DNA from: Aquificales bacterium
GTDB lineage: Bacteria > Aquificota > Aquificia > Aquificales > Aquificaceae
Length of the DNA stretch: 61,704 nt
Assembly: GCA_027037055.1 (NCBI GenBank)
Contig: JALWBR010000042.1
Location: 1 to 61,704, forward strand
Reading direction: 5' to 3'
Made by a program: the position numbers and the translations under genes. Positions 26,397 through 34,068 of the stretch are shown here, in pieces. The notes under the pieces were generated by a model. The model was not told the DNA's origin, did no database searches, and worked only from the letters and a program-made list of their open reading frames with translations. How positions within the stretch are numbered: position 1 is the stretch's first letter; every line of letters begins with the position of its first letter.

Positions 26397-26758
26397 TCAT
26401 TAAAGTATATCTCTATTATTCCACATATCAACATCAACAGTTAAAAAGGGACACATAAAAGATAAATTGGGCTCGGATTATGGTTAAAACGGTTTTGCAC
26501 TTAATCTAACCCCAAATTGTCTTTCTATTATCCCATTTTGTCTATTGTTTTCAGATTTTGGAATGATAGAAAGTAGATTTGTGGAATGAAGGGAAGGGGG
26601 GATTAATAAAGACTTTACATAAAACAACAAAAGAATTTGTAAAAGCCCTTTTTGAAGATTTCGGGAAAAACTATTTAAATGTAGATTATGACAATGTAAA
26701 TACATATGAAAATACGAGGGAAAACCCCGCGGGATCAGGAGAAAGGAGGGAAGGAAAT
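26397..26758. other. 362-nt gap with inverted repeat, no clear gene
   Basis: The AT-rich gap lies between divergent small ORFs. An open frame from TTG 26579 runs into the downstream small ORF, but it lacks a plausible start and ribosome site before 26759. The main structure is the imperfect inverted repeat at 26513-26581. No tRNA, promoter pair or terminator is convincing. Confidence 0.5.
26513..26581. repeat. Imperfect 23-nt inverted repeat with 23-nt spacer
   Basis: The arms are 26513-26535 and 26559-26581. The core pairs CTTTCTATTATCCCA (26521-26535) with TGGAATGATAGAAAG (26559-26573), 13 of 15 positions being Watson-Crick and one a G-T wobble. The outer CAAAT/ATTTG pairs too. It could be a structured RNA element, a protein-binding palindrome or a degenerate mobile-element end. 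Confidence 0.5.
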
Positions 26759-26935
26759 ATGAAAACACCCGAGAACAGGGATGAGATACTTCTTGAGATA
26801 CTTAAAGAACTTAGGGAGCTTAATTCCAATGTGAAGGCTCTTACAGTAAGGGTGGATGCAGATAGAGAAGAACAAAGAGAATTCAGAATAAAGGTAATAG
26901 AGCTTTTAGAAGAACAAGTACGTAAACCCTTTTAA
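26759..26935 (+). CDS. Small coiled-coil protein, 58 residues
   Basis: The ATG at 26759 follows a strong AGGAGGGAAGG. The product is highly charged and helical, with heptad-like EILLEILKELRELN and VKALTVRVD stretches, so it probably forms a short coiled coil. No family is recognised. The frame is open further upstream (to 26579), and the whole could be the remnant of a longer protein. It sits in an accessory patch and converges with the next leftward fragment, overlapping it by 4 nt. Confidence 0.5.
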   Translation: MKTPENRDEILLEILKELRELNSNVKALTVRVDADREEQREFRIKVIELLEEQVRKPF

Positions 26936-27162
26936 GATATCTTTCCTATTACAAACTTATCGGTTTCTATGTTATTAACTATCCTTCCCGTATTTACATC
27001 GTAGATCTGTCCTTCCGTGTTCACACTCAAGCCTCTCTGTGCCAATGAGGAGTAATCGTAGATGTTCCCGTCTTCGTCAAGCCTTACCGCCCTTCCTCGG
27101 TAATTAACGTAAAAGTTCGGGTCCGAGCTTAAAATGTAGTTCTGAAAAAAACCTGCACCCAC
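26932..27162 (-). pseudogene. Short unknown ORF, possibly a C-terminal fragment
   Basis: A leftward 76-codon frame from GTG 27162 looks like real protein (NFYVNYRGRAVRLDEDGNIYDY; an internal repeat of IYDYSS and IYDVNT suggests a beta-repeat). It has no ribosome site. An ATG in another frame lies 22 nt upstream, joined through a run of seven T in the coding strand (complement of A7 at about 27145-27151), a typical site for a frameshift. It may therefore be a broken gene. The function is unknown. Confidence 0.4.
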
Positions 27163-27230
27163 GAACAGAAATCATGGTATCCCTCCCGATTTGAGATAAT
27201 GTATAGACATGGCCGAGGAGGTGTTAAGGT

Positions 27231-27854
27231 ATGCAGTTCCAGATGCAAGCAGAAGCAACAAAACTGAACAGGGAGAAGGCTAAGGAGATAGTTCGGTATA
27301 TAGTCTACCTTACAGGAAAAAATCCGAAGGCTTTCGGGAAAACAAAGCTTCACAAGATACTGTGGTTCTATGAGGGGTTTATGATGCTCGCCACAGGGAA
27401 GAGAGCTATAGGTGGAAAATTTGTAAAAAACAGGTTTGGACCTACCCTTGAAGAACTTGACTCGTTAATTGAGGAGCTTGAAAAAGAAGGGATCCTTAAA
27501 GCCAAGAAGGTCTCTGAGCTCGGATTTTATTCGGTTTACTATAGGTGGATGTTTGAAGCTATCCCTCCTAAGCTTGAACACCTATCCAAAGAAGAAATAG
27601 AACTCATAAGCTATCTTGTGTATGTATTTGGAAAGAAAAAAGCCAGTGAGCTGAGCAGGTATACGCACACTCCCGCCTTCAGAGCAAAAAGGGAGTATGA
27701 AGAGCTGAATCCTCTGATGATCCTGCACCACTTCGTGAGGAAACCTACCCAAGAGGAAGTAGAGGAAGCTAAGAGATTTGCACAGCTTGCTCACGAAGGA
27801 AAGTATGATGAAATAGTGGAGCATATAAGAAAGGAGCTTGAACCAGCAACCTAA
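27231..27854 (+). CDS. Panacea-domain (SocA-like) protein, candidate antitoxin
   Basis: The 207-residue protein begins after a good GAGGAGGTG site. Residues about 12-90 match the Panacea/DUF4065 pattern: REKAKEIVRYIVY, KTKLHKILWFYEGFMMLATG and then FGPTLEELDSLIEEL, where typical members have KLxKLLYfaqg and yGPV. Panacea domains are found in SocA and in antitoxins paired with many different small toxins. The second half is helical and highly charged. A three-nucleotide gap separates it from the next gene, an unknown 113-residue protein that would be the partner. Antitoxin function here is inference from domain and layout. Confidence 0.7.
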   Translation: MQFQMQAEATKLNREKAKEIVRYIVYLTGKNPKAFGKTKLHKILWFYEGFMMLATGKRAIGGKFVKNRFGPTLEELDSLIEELEKEGILKAKKVSELGFYSVYYRWMFEAIPPKLEHLSKEEIELISYLVYVFGKKKASELSRYTHTPAFRAKREYEELNPLMILHHFVRKPTQEEVEEAKRFAQLAHEGKYDEIVEHIRKELEPAT

Positions 27855-27857
27855 ACT

Positions 27858-28199
27858 ATGCAGAGTTGGGAGGACTGGGGGATAGCAGAGTCTTGTGCAG
27901 TTGATATGTTGATAGAAACCTATGCAGATTATTTCTGTAAAAACTACGATATGAAACATAAGGAAGCTGTGAAGTTTGTATATGAAATTGTTATGTCTGT
28001 TATGGATTACATATCAGGAAAGCCAACCGGAGGAGAGAAAGTAGGTGCTGTTTTGGGAAAGGAAACATACTCAGCTACAATATCCCTTCCCGAGCATCTG
28101 AATTTAAAATTCTTGTTCAAAGAAGTCCGCTTCGGATGGACATTAAATTATGAAGAGAAAAGAATTATACTTGAGTGGTTCAAACTCATTCCGTGGTGA
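27858..28199 (+). CDS. Unknown 113-residue protein, candidate toxin partner
   Basis: The family is not recognised. The N-terminal half is helical (AESCAVDMLIETYADYF; EAVKFVYEIVMSVMDYI), then a Gly-rich turn (SGKPTGGEKVGAVLGKE) and a C-terminal part with FKEVRFGWTLNYEEKRI. It has no signal or long membrane segment. It starts 3 nt after the Panacea gene without its own ribosome site, so translation is probably coupled. Size and position fit a toxin of a Panacea toxin-antitoxin pair; no toxin motif is visible, so this is a hypothesis. The stop lies inside a hairpin that may terminate the transcript. Confidence 0.6.
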   Translation: MQSWEDWGIAESCAVDMLIETYADYFCKNYDMKHKEAVKFVYEIVMSVMDYISGKPTGGEKVGAVLGKETYSATISLPEHLNLKFLFKEVRFGWTLNYEEKRIILEWFKLIPW

Positions 28200-28228
28200 A
28201 GAAAAAGAAAAAACTCTTTTTCCTTACC
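28195..28228. terminator. Hairpin between convergent genes
   Basis: The arms 28195-28207 and 28216-28228 pair over 13 positions with one G-T wobble and one mismatch, around a loop of 8 nt. A-rich and T-rich stretches form part of the stem. It sits between the 113-residue gene and the convergent rnc gene and could terminate in both directions. Confidence 0.45.
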
Positions 28229-28234
28229 CAGCCT

Positions 28235-28948
28235 TTACGATAAAAGCTCTATCATCTTTTCCGCAGCCTTTTGCTCCGCGTCCTTTTTGCTTTTCCCCGT
28301 ACCTATGGTCCTGTACTTCTTCACTGTACACTCAACGGTGAATATCTTATCATGTTCCGGACCTTCCATTTTTATAACCCTGTAAACGGGTTTTTCCTTC
28401 CATCTGCCTTGGGTTATCTCCTGTAGTAAGCTTTTATAGTCTTTTCTTATCCTCTGTTCCCTTACTGTTTGTATTATTTTTTTTTCAAAAAGTTTTGCAA
28501 ATATATCCTTAACGAGATTGGCATTCCTGTCGCAGTCAATATATATGGATGCCCATAAGGCTTCAAATACATCGCTCATAATGGATATGTTGTTCCTCGT
28601 ACCCTTTAAATGTTCCCTTTTGCTCAGCCTTATGTAATTCTGTAGATCAAGTTCCTTGGCAAGTTCCGAAAGAAAATCTTCACTTATAAGGAAAGCCTTT
28701 AAAGGCGCAAGCGCGCCTTCCCTTTTTCTCGGAAAATTTTTAACGAGTATATCAACTATTATGAAGTTAACTATAGCATCTCCGAGGAATTCAAGGACTT
28801 CATAGTGGGAACCTCCGGACTCCTTTGCGTAGGATACATGGGTTAATGCCTGAACGAGCAATCCTTTATCCTTAAATTTGTAGCCTATTTTTTCTTCTAA
28901 GCTTTCCGCGTTAAACTTTCCTGAAAAGGATGCTTGCATTTGTACCAC
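28235..28948 (-). CDS. rnc: Ribonuclease III
   Basis: This 237-residue RNase III cleaves double-stranded RNA (rRNA and mRNA processing). The catalytic signature [15 protein letters not shown] is at about 49-63, and the dsRNA-binding domain fills the C-terminus (about 165-237, [10 protein letters not shown] to [10 protein letters not shown]). The annotated start lies inside fabF (38-nt overlap); a second Met three codons on would also serve. It is the last gene of fabG-acpP-fabF-rnc, a fatty-acid / rnc linkage seen in many bacteria. Confidence 0.95.
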   Translation of the reverse strand: MVQMQASFSGKFNAESLEEKIGYKFKDKGLLVQALTHVSYAKESGGSHYEVLEFLGDAIVNFIIVDILVKNFPRKREGALAPLKAFLISEDFLSELAKELDLQNYIRLSKREHLKGTRNNISIMSDVFEALWASIYIDCDRNANLVKDIFAKLFEKKIIQTVREQRIRKDYKSLLQEITQGRWKEKPVYRVIKMEGPEHDKIFTVECTVKKYRTIGTGKSKKDAEQKAAEKMIELLS

Positions 28949-30149
28949 CGAATCCGAAGGCGTTGGAAAGAGCTACATTTACCTCTTGTTTTACAGCTTT
29001 GTTCGGTACATAGTCAAGATCGCAATCGGGATCGGGATTTTCCAGATTTATGGTAGGGGGTATTATTCCTGTCTCTATCGTTTTTACCGTAGCTATTGCT
29101 TCAACTGCGGCAGCACCCCCCAGTAGGTGTCCTATCATTGATTTATTTGAGCTTATCTTAAGCTTATAGGCATGATCACCGAATAATTTTTTTATAGCCA
29201 TGGTTTCTGTTTTATCATTTAGAGGTGTTGATGTACCGTGAGCGTTTATATAGTCAACTTCCTCAGGTTTTGTTTTACCGTCTTCCAGGGCTAATCTCAT
29301 ACATTCATAGGCACCCTCACCGTCCGCACAGGGGGCGGTTATGTGATAAGCATCGTCGGTGGCTCCGTAACCTACAATTTCAGCATATATCTTCGCCCCC
29401 CTTGCTTTTGCGTGTTCATACTCTTCAAGAATGAGGACACCAGCACCTTCTCCCATAACAAAACCGTCCCTGTCTTTATCAAAAGGTCTTGATGCCTTTT
29501 GTGGTTCATCGTTTCTTGTTGAGAGGGCTTTCATATTTGCAAATCCCGCCACCCCAAGGGGTGTTATAGCACTTTCACTACCGCCTGCTATTATAATATC
29601 CGCGTCTCCTGTCTGAATTAGCCTTAAGGCATCACCTATAGCATGGTTGCCCGTCGCACAAGCGGATACAACCGCGTAGTTAACCCCTTTAAATCCCCAC
29701 CTTATGGCAACATAGCCCGAAGCCATATTTGATATCCCAGAGGGTACAAAAAAGGGTGAAACCCTTCTTGCTCCCTTTTCAAGGAGTGTGCGGGTATTTT
29801 CTTCTATATCCCTCAGACCTCCTATCCCCGAACCTATGATTACGCCCACCCTGTACGGATCAATTTTTGTTTCCAAAAGACCGCTATCTTTAAGAGCTTC
29901 TTCCGTGGCTATCACCGCGAACTTTATGAAATCGGAGATCCTTTGGGCTTCCTTTCTATCAAAATATTGAAGGAAATCAACATCCTTAACTTCACCGCCT
30001 ATATGAACAGGAAGACCCCATTCAACCGGATCAAACCTCTTTATCCTGTCTATACCGCTGATGCCCGCGGTGAGGTTGCTCCAGAATTTTTCAACTCCGG
30101 TCCCTATGGGGGATACTACTCCCAAACCGGTTACAACTACCCTTCTCAT
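28911..30149 (-). CDS. fabF: 3-oxoacyl-ACP synthase II
   Basis: The 412-residue condensing enzyme has the catalytic triad Cys164 (SACATG), His304 (NAHGTSTP) and His341 ([11 protein letters not shown]). It elongates acyl-ACP with malonyl-ACP in type II fatty acid synthesis. It lies 11 nt after acpP in a leftward operon with fabG and rnc. Length and motifs are normal. Confidence 0.96.
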   Translation of the reverse strand: MRRVVVTGLGVVSPIGTGVEKFWSNLTAGISGIDRIKRFDPVEWGLPVHIGGEVKDVDFLQYFDRKEAQRISDFIKFAVIATEEALKDSGLLETKIDPYRVGVIIGSGIGGLRDIEENTRTLLEKGARRVSPFFVPSGISNMASGYVAIRWGFKGVNYAVVSACATGNHAIGDALRLIQTGDADIIIAGGSESAITPLGVAGFANMKALSTRNDEPQKASRPFDKDRDGFVMGEGAGVLILEEYEHAKARGAKIYAEIVGYGATDDAYHITAPCADGEGAYECMRLALEDGKTKPEEVDYINAHGTSTPLNDKTETMAIKKLFGDHAYKLKISSNKSMIGHLLGGAAAVEAIATVKTIETGIIPPTINLENPDPDCDLDYVPNKAVKQEVNVALSNAFGFGGTNASILFRKV

Positions 30150-30160
30150 AATAGGTGAGT

Positions 30161-30394
30161 TTACTTTACCTTCTCCTTAAGGTAGTTAATAACATCCCCA
30201 ACCGTCTGGATCTTTTCCGCATCTTCGTCGGGTATCTCTATCCCGAACTCTTCTTCAAAAGCCATTATGAGTTCTACCACATCAAGGGAATCCGCCCCAA
30301 GATCGTCAACAAACTTTGCATCATCGGTCAGCTTTTCTATTTCTACTCCGAGCTGATCTGCTATGATCTCTTTTACCTTCTGTTCAAGTTCCAT
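30161..30394 (-). CDS. acpP: Acyl carrier protein
   Basis: The 77-residue acidic carrier has the phosphopantetheine attachment motif [12 protein letters not shown], with Ser36 the modified residue. The modifying enzyme AcpS is encoded at 33182-33541. A GGAGGTG ribosome site lies just upstream of the start. The gene order fabG-acpP-fabF is the classic one. Confidence 0.97.
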   Translation of the reverse strand: MELEQKVKEIIADQLGVEIEKLTDDAKFVDDLGADSLDVVELIMAFEEEFGIEIPDEDAEKIQTVGDVINYLKEKVK

Positions 30395-30419
30395 TTCAAC
30401 ACCTCCTGAACCTTTTTAT

Positions 30420-31160
30420 TTATAGCATTCCTCCGTTAACATGAATAATCTCGCCCGTTATATAAGAGGCCATATCGGAGCTGAGAAACAGGACAACATC
30501 CGCAACCTCTTCCGGTGATCCGAATCTTCCGAGAACTATGTGGGATTTATACCACTCCTTGACTTCCTCGGAAAGACCTGCGGTCATGTCAGTTTCTATA
30601 AAACCTGGAGCAACCGCATTAACCGTTATATTTCTAGGTCCCAGCTCCTTTGCGAGGGATTTTGTAAATCCCAAAAGGGCGGATTTGGATGCGGAATAGT
30701 TAGTCTGACCCTGATTTCCTGCAAAACCTATAACGGAAGACATATTTATTATCCTTCCCCACCTTTTTTTAATCATGCCCCTCACCACCCTTTTGGTTAC
30801 CCTGAAGGTACCGTTCAGATTTACATTGATCACATCTTCCCAATCCTCATCGGACATTCTCATAAATAGAGCATCCCTTGTTATACCCGCGTTGTTCACA
30901 AGTATATCTATGTCTCCGAACTCTTCGTTTATCTTTTCAAAAGCTTCTTCAATAGATTTATCATCCCTTAGATCCATTTTTACACCTATAGCATTAACAC
31001 CATACGATTTTAAGGATTCCGCAACTTCCTTTGCCTTTTCCTCAGTTGTTCCTGTTACAACAACATCGGCTCCCGCCTTTGCAAGCCTGTGGACTATAGC
31101 TTTACCTATACCCCTTGTGGAGCCAGTTACAAGGGCTTTTTTCCCTTTCAGATCAAGCAT
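30420..31160 (-). CDS. fabG: 3-oxoacyl-ACP reductase
   Basis: This 246-residue short-chain dehydrogenase has the NAD(P) glycine motif TGSTRGIGKA (12-21), NNAG (89-92) and the catalytic Ser141/142, Tyr155 and Lys159 (YSASK). It reduces 3-oxoacyl-ACP in fatty acid elongation. It is the first gene of the leftward fab operon. An extended -10 promoter sits directly upstream with almost no leader and no ribosome site is seen, so the mRNA may be leaderless. Confidence 0.96.
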   Translation of the reverse strand: MLDLKGKKALVTGSTRGIGKAIVHRLAKAGADVVVTGTTEEKAKEVAESLKSYGVNAIGVKMDLRDDKSIEEAFEKINEEFGDIDILVNNAGITRDALFMRMSDEDWEDVINVNLNGTFRVTKRVVRGMIKKRWGRIINMSSVIGFAGNQGQTNYSASKSALLGFTKSLAKELGPRNITVNAVAPGFIETDMTAGLSEEVKEWYKSHIVLGRFGSPEEVADVVLFLSSDMASYITGEIIHVNGGML

Positions 31161-31170
31161 GGGCTGTAAA

Positions 31171-31179
31171 ATTATAGCA
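31171..31179 (-). promoter_or_regulatory. Extended -10 promoter of the fabG operon
   Basis: Read leftward this is TGCTATAAT, a full extended -10. The TATAAT ends 10 nt before the fabG ATG. It stands back to back with a TGCTATATT element (31195-31203) reading toward flgH, giving a compact divergent promoter pair. Confidence 0.6.
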
Positions 31180-31194
31180 AATTTCCGATTTAGG

Positions 31195-31203
31195 TGCTAT
31201 ATT
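31195..31203 (+). promoter_or_regulatory. Extended -10 promoter of the flgHIJ operon
   Basis: TGCTATATT ends 14 nt before the flgH ATG at 31218. It is divergent from the fabG element 15 nt away. It is a sigma-70-like pattern rather than a sigma-28 or sigma-54 flagellar promoter. Confidence 0.45.
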
Positions 31204-31217
31204 TAGAATTTGGTATT

Positions 31218-31880
31218 ATGATATTTATTTTAATTCCTTTGCTTCTTATTACATTATCATGCAGTCAAAAAGCAAGGACACTTTCTGATTATGAAAAGGA
31301 GAATCCTTATCCTGCTGTGGAGGGAAAAGAAAAAATAACTGCAAAGGGAAGCATATATGCCACGGGCGACAATATGGCAAACCTTTATGCGGAGAACAGG
31401 GCGGTTTCTGTAGGAGATGTTATATTTATTGAGGTTATAGAAAGTGTCAATGCCCTTGAAACAGTAACTAACAATACGGGAAGGAGGACAAAGATCTCTC
31501 AAGCCCTATCCGCCCTTTTCGGAAAGACCGAGGATTCCTTAGCTAAGATGCTTGAGGCAAAGGGTGAGTTGTCCTCTTTGGGTACGGGAAGACTTCAACA
31601 GAGGGGTATGTTAACAACCAGGATGGCGGGCAGGGTAATGAAGGTGTATCCTAACGGTACTATGCTTGTTGAAGCCAAAAAGTACATATCAATTAACGAT
31701 TCTCAGAAGCTAATAGTTTTAAGGGGTATAGTAAGACCGGAGGATATAGACAGTACCAATACTGTTCCAAGTAATCGTATAGCCAACCTTGAGGTGATAT
31801 TGGACGGAAAAGGTTTCCTTGTGGACGGGGGTAAGCCGGGATGGTTAACGAGATTCTTTGCAAAGGTCTTGCCTTTTTAA
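31218..31880 (+). CDS. flgH: Flagellar L-ring protein FlgH
   Basis: This 220-residue lipoprotein starts at ATG 31218; a longer frame from 31194 would put eight residues before the signal and is not preferred. The signal ends at the LSC lipobox. The AVSVGDVIFIEVIESVNA segment and VLRGIVRPEDIDSTNTVPSNRIANLEV near the C-terminus are diagnostic of FlgH. It forms the outer-membrane ring of the flagellar basal body. It overlaps flgI by 40 nt and is followed by flgJ. Confidence 0.93.
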   Translation: MIFILIPLLLITLSCSQKARTLSDYEKENPYPAVEGKEKITAKGSIYATGDNMANLYAENRAVSVGDVIFIEVIESVNALETVTNNTGRRTKISQALSALFGKTEDSLAKMLEAKGELSSLGTGRLQQRGMLTTRMAGRVMKVYPNGTMLVEAKKYISINDSQKLIVLRGIVRPEDIDSTNTVPSNRIANLEVILDGKGFLVDGGKPGWLTRFFAKVLPF

Positions 31881-32926
31881 TGTTATTTTCTTCCCTTTCT
31901 TACGCTGTTAAGCTCAGAGACATAGCCAGCTTTGAGGGTAACAGGGGCAACTTTATAGTGGGCTACGGTCTTGTGGTGGGTCTTAACGGTACAGGTGATA
32001 CAAGAAGTACCTTTTTCACTGTTAAGAGTCTTACCAATGCGCTTCAGAAGATGGGTATAGTGGTTGACCCCCGCAGGATCACCATCAGGAATGTTGCTGC
32101 GGTCATAGTAACCGCAAAGGTTCCCCCCTCCGCAAAGGCGGGTATGACAGTAGACGTTGATGTTGCCTCCGTAGGAGATGCAAGGAGCCTTGAAGGGGGC
32201 ACCTTAATACTTACTCCCCTTAAGGGTCCCGACGGGAAAATATATGCCCTTGCCCAGGGTCAGGTTATAGTGGGAGGTTATGAGGCAAGGGGTATAGCAT
32301 CGTTGAGGAGGAAGAATGTAACAACTGTGGGAAGGATACCCAACGGTGCAATCCTGGAGAGGGACATTCCTTCAAATTACGATATGAAGGAAGTTCACAT
32401 TTATCTTAATAATCCGGATTTTTCAACCGCCAAAGCGGTGGTTGACGCTATTAACAGTAAATTCGGTGAAAACACCGCAGTTGCCCTTGATGCTACTACC
32501 ATAAGGGTGAATATACCCGAGAAGGAGAATTATGTCAGCTTTTTAGCACAGGTAGAGAATATAGATATAGAAGTACCAATCGTTCCTAAGGTTGTCATAG
32601 ATAGCAGAACCGGAACCATAGTTTTCGGTGGTGATGTTACCATAAAACCCGTGGCGGTTGCGGTAGGCAGTCTTACCGTAAGGATAAAGGAAACGCCTCA
32701 AGTTTCTCAGCCCCAACCCTTTGCAGGAGGTCAGACGCAGGTTGTACCAAGGACTCAAGTACAGGTTGAGGAGGAAGGGAAAAGGCTTGTCCAAATTAAA
32801 GGGGCTAAGGTATCGGAACTTGTTGAATCACTTAACAGAATAGGAGCAACCCCCAGGGAGATAATATCTATACTTCAGGCTATAAAGTCCGCTGGAGCCT
32901 TAAATGCCAAGCTGGAGGTCCTCTGA
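31841..32926 (+). CDS. flgI: Flagellar P-ring protein FlgI
   Basis: The 361-residue periplasmic P-ring protein has a signal peptide at about 1-22. The mature start VKLRDIASFEGNRGNFIVGYGLVVGLNGTGD is the family hallmark; the C-terminus contains IGATPREIISILQAIKSAGAL, also typical. The segment about 275-310 (Gln- and Pro-rich) is the usual variable loop. The start lies 40 nt inside flgH, which is long for an overlap but is needed to include the signal peptide. Confidence 0.95.
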   Translation: MVNEILCKGLAFLMLFSSLSYAVKLRDIASFEGNRGNFIVGYGLVVGLNGTGDTRSTFFTVKSLTNALQKMGIVVDPRRITIRNVAAVIVTAKVPPSAKAGMTVDVDVASVGDARSLEGGTLILTPLKGPDGKIYALAQGQVIVGGYEARGIASLRRKNVTTVGRIPNGAILERDIPSNYDMKEVHIYLNNPDFSTAKAVVDAINSKFGENTAVALDATTIRVNIPEKENYVSFLAQVENIDIEVPIVPKVVIDSRTGTIVFGGDVTIKPVAVAVGSLTVRIKETPQVSQPQPFAGGQTQVVPRTQVQVEEEGKRLVQIKGAKVSELVESLNRIGATPREIISILQAIKSAGALNAKLEVL

Positions 32927-33195
32927 TGGAGGTAAGATTTGAATCACCATCTTACTTCAGTGATGTTCTTAAAAGGAGGGATAAAAAAACTGCTGTGAGG
33001 GAATTTGAAGCCCTTATGATAAAGGCGATGCTGAGAGAAGCCTTGAAACCTACCCTCTCAAATAAAAGCTTCGGTTACAGGATGTACTACGATTACTTTC
33101 TTGAAGCTGTAAGCAAAAAAATGGCAGAATCTGGCGGTATAGGTTTGGGAAAGTTTATAATGGAAAAGATAGAAGCGGAGAATGATAGGCGTTGA
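32926..33195 (+). CDS. flgJ: FlgJ-like rod-binding protein
   Basis: The 89-residue protein matches only the N-terminal rod-binding domain of FlgJ (FEALMIKAMLREALKP, then FGYRMYYDYFLEAVSKKMAESGGIGLGKFI). The muramidase domain found in enterobacterial FlgJ is absent, as in many other phyla. It probably acts as a rod cap or scaffold in the periplasm. It starts at the last base of flgI and overlaps acpS by 14 nt. Confidence 0.85.
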   Translation: MEVRFESPSYFSDVLKRRDKKTAVREFEALMIKAMLREALKPTLSNKSFGYRMYYDYFLEAVSKKMAESGGIGLGKFIMEKIEAENDRR

Positions 33196-33541
33196 TCTTG
33201 TTCAAAATAAACGCATAGGGGAGGCAGTGGAGAGATTTGGAGAGAAGTTCCTAAGAAGGATTTATACGGAAAAGGAGCTTGAGTATTGTAACAATCAGAA
33301 GGCTAAGATACCCTGTCTTGCAGCAAGGTGGGCGTGTAAAGAAGCGGTTATAAAGGCGGTGTTTCAGGAAACGGGAATGTTGTTAAAGTTTAAGGAGATA
33401 GAAGTTAATGGCAGGACGGGATTTCCTGCTAAGGTAACAATAAAAAATGAAAAGGTTATTAAGATGCTCGGGGAGAAGACAATTATAGTATCCCTTTCCC
33501 ACGAAAGGGATCATTCTGTGGCGGTTGCCCTTATAAAATGA
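33182..33541 (+). CDS. acpS: Holo-[acyl-carrier-protein] synthase
   Basis: This 119-residue AcpS has the Mg-binding Asp in MIGVDLV (Asp5) and the conserved Glu in AARWACKEAVIKA (about 46-58). It attaches 4'-phosphopantetheine to Ser36 of AcpP, encoded 3 kb to the left. It is embedded in the flagellar operon by overlaps on both sides (14 nt with flgJ, ATGA with the next gene). Confidence 0.93.
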   Translation: MIGVDLVQNKRIGEAVERFGEKFLRRIYTEKELEYCNNQKAKIPCLAARWACKEAVIKAVFQETGMLLKFKEIEVNGRTGFPAKVTIKNEKVIKMLGEKTIIVSLSHERDHSVAVALIK

Positions 33542-34068
33542 GCGAATATATAAGGGAGATAGAGGAGTTTATAGCCAATCTGAGGGGAGGAACGCCCTTC
33601 CTATCACCCCGTGAAAGGATGTATATATTGAACTTAGAAAAAAAGGGTGTACCCCTTGAGTTATTAAAAAGAGTAATAAAAAAGTGTTTTGTTTCCCTTC
33701 CTCCCGAAAGGAGATATAAGTTTTCCGTTAATATGTGTAAAAGGCTTGTGGAAGAGGAAATAAAAAGGCGTAAAGAAAGACCCCCGGAAACGGTGCCTTG
33801 GCTTGAAACTTTTAAAAGGAAGCTGGAAAGCGTAGGAGTACTTGATTATCCTTTACCTTCAACGGAGGAGGAGGCGGAAAGGATACTGCGCAATATTGAA
33901 AATGATATTGTTAGAAGGTTGTGGGATAAATTGGATAGGGACAAAAGAAGGGAGATTTTGCGTAAGTATGAAAAGTATAAGAACAATGAAAGGGTTTATA
34001 AGATGCTGATAAGAAGGGAATTACTCAAGATGTTCAACATACCTCCCCTTTCCCTTTATATATCCTGA
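33538..34068 (+). CDS. Unknown 176-residue charged helical protein
   Basis: The family is not recognised. The protein is highly charged and mostly helical, with LSPRERMYILNLEKKGVPLELLKRVIKKCF at about 22-51 resembling a small helical domain, and a Lys/Arg/Glu-rich C-terminal half. It has no signal or membrane segment. It starts within the acpS stop (ATGA), so translation is coupled, and its 3' end overlaps trpE by 13 nt in the opposite direction. It may be an Aquificales-specific protein. Confidence 0.7.
   Translation: MSEYIREIEEFIANLRGGTPFLSPRERMYILNLEKKGVPLELLKRVIKKCFVSLPPERRYKFSVNMCKRLVEEEIKRRKERPPETVPWLETFKRKLESVGVLDYPLPSTEEEAERILRNIENDIVRRLWDKLDRDKRREILRKYEKYKNNERVYKMLIRRELLKMFNIPPLSLYIS

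Noticed and set aside
26579-26758. An upstream extension of the small coiled-coil gene from TTG 26579.
   Set aside because: There is no ribosome site at the TTG, it begins inside the inverted repeat, and a strong AGGAGG precedes ATG 26759.
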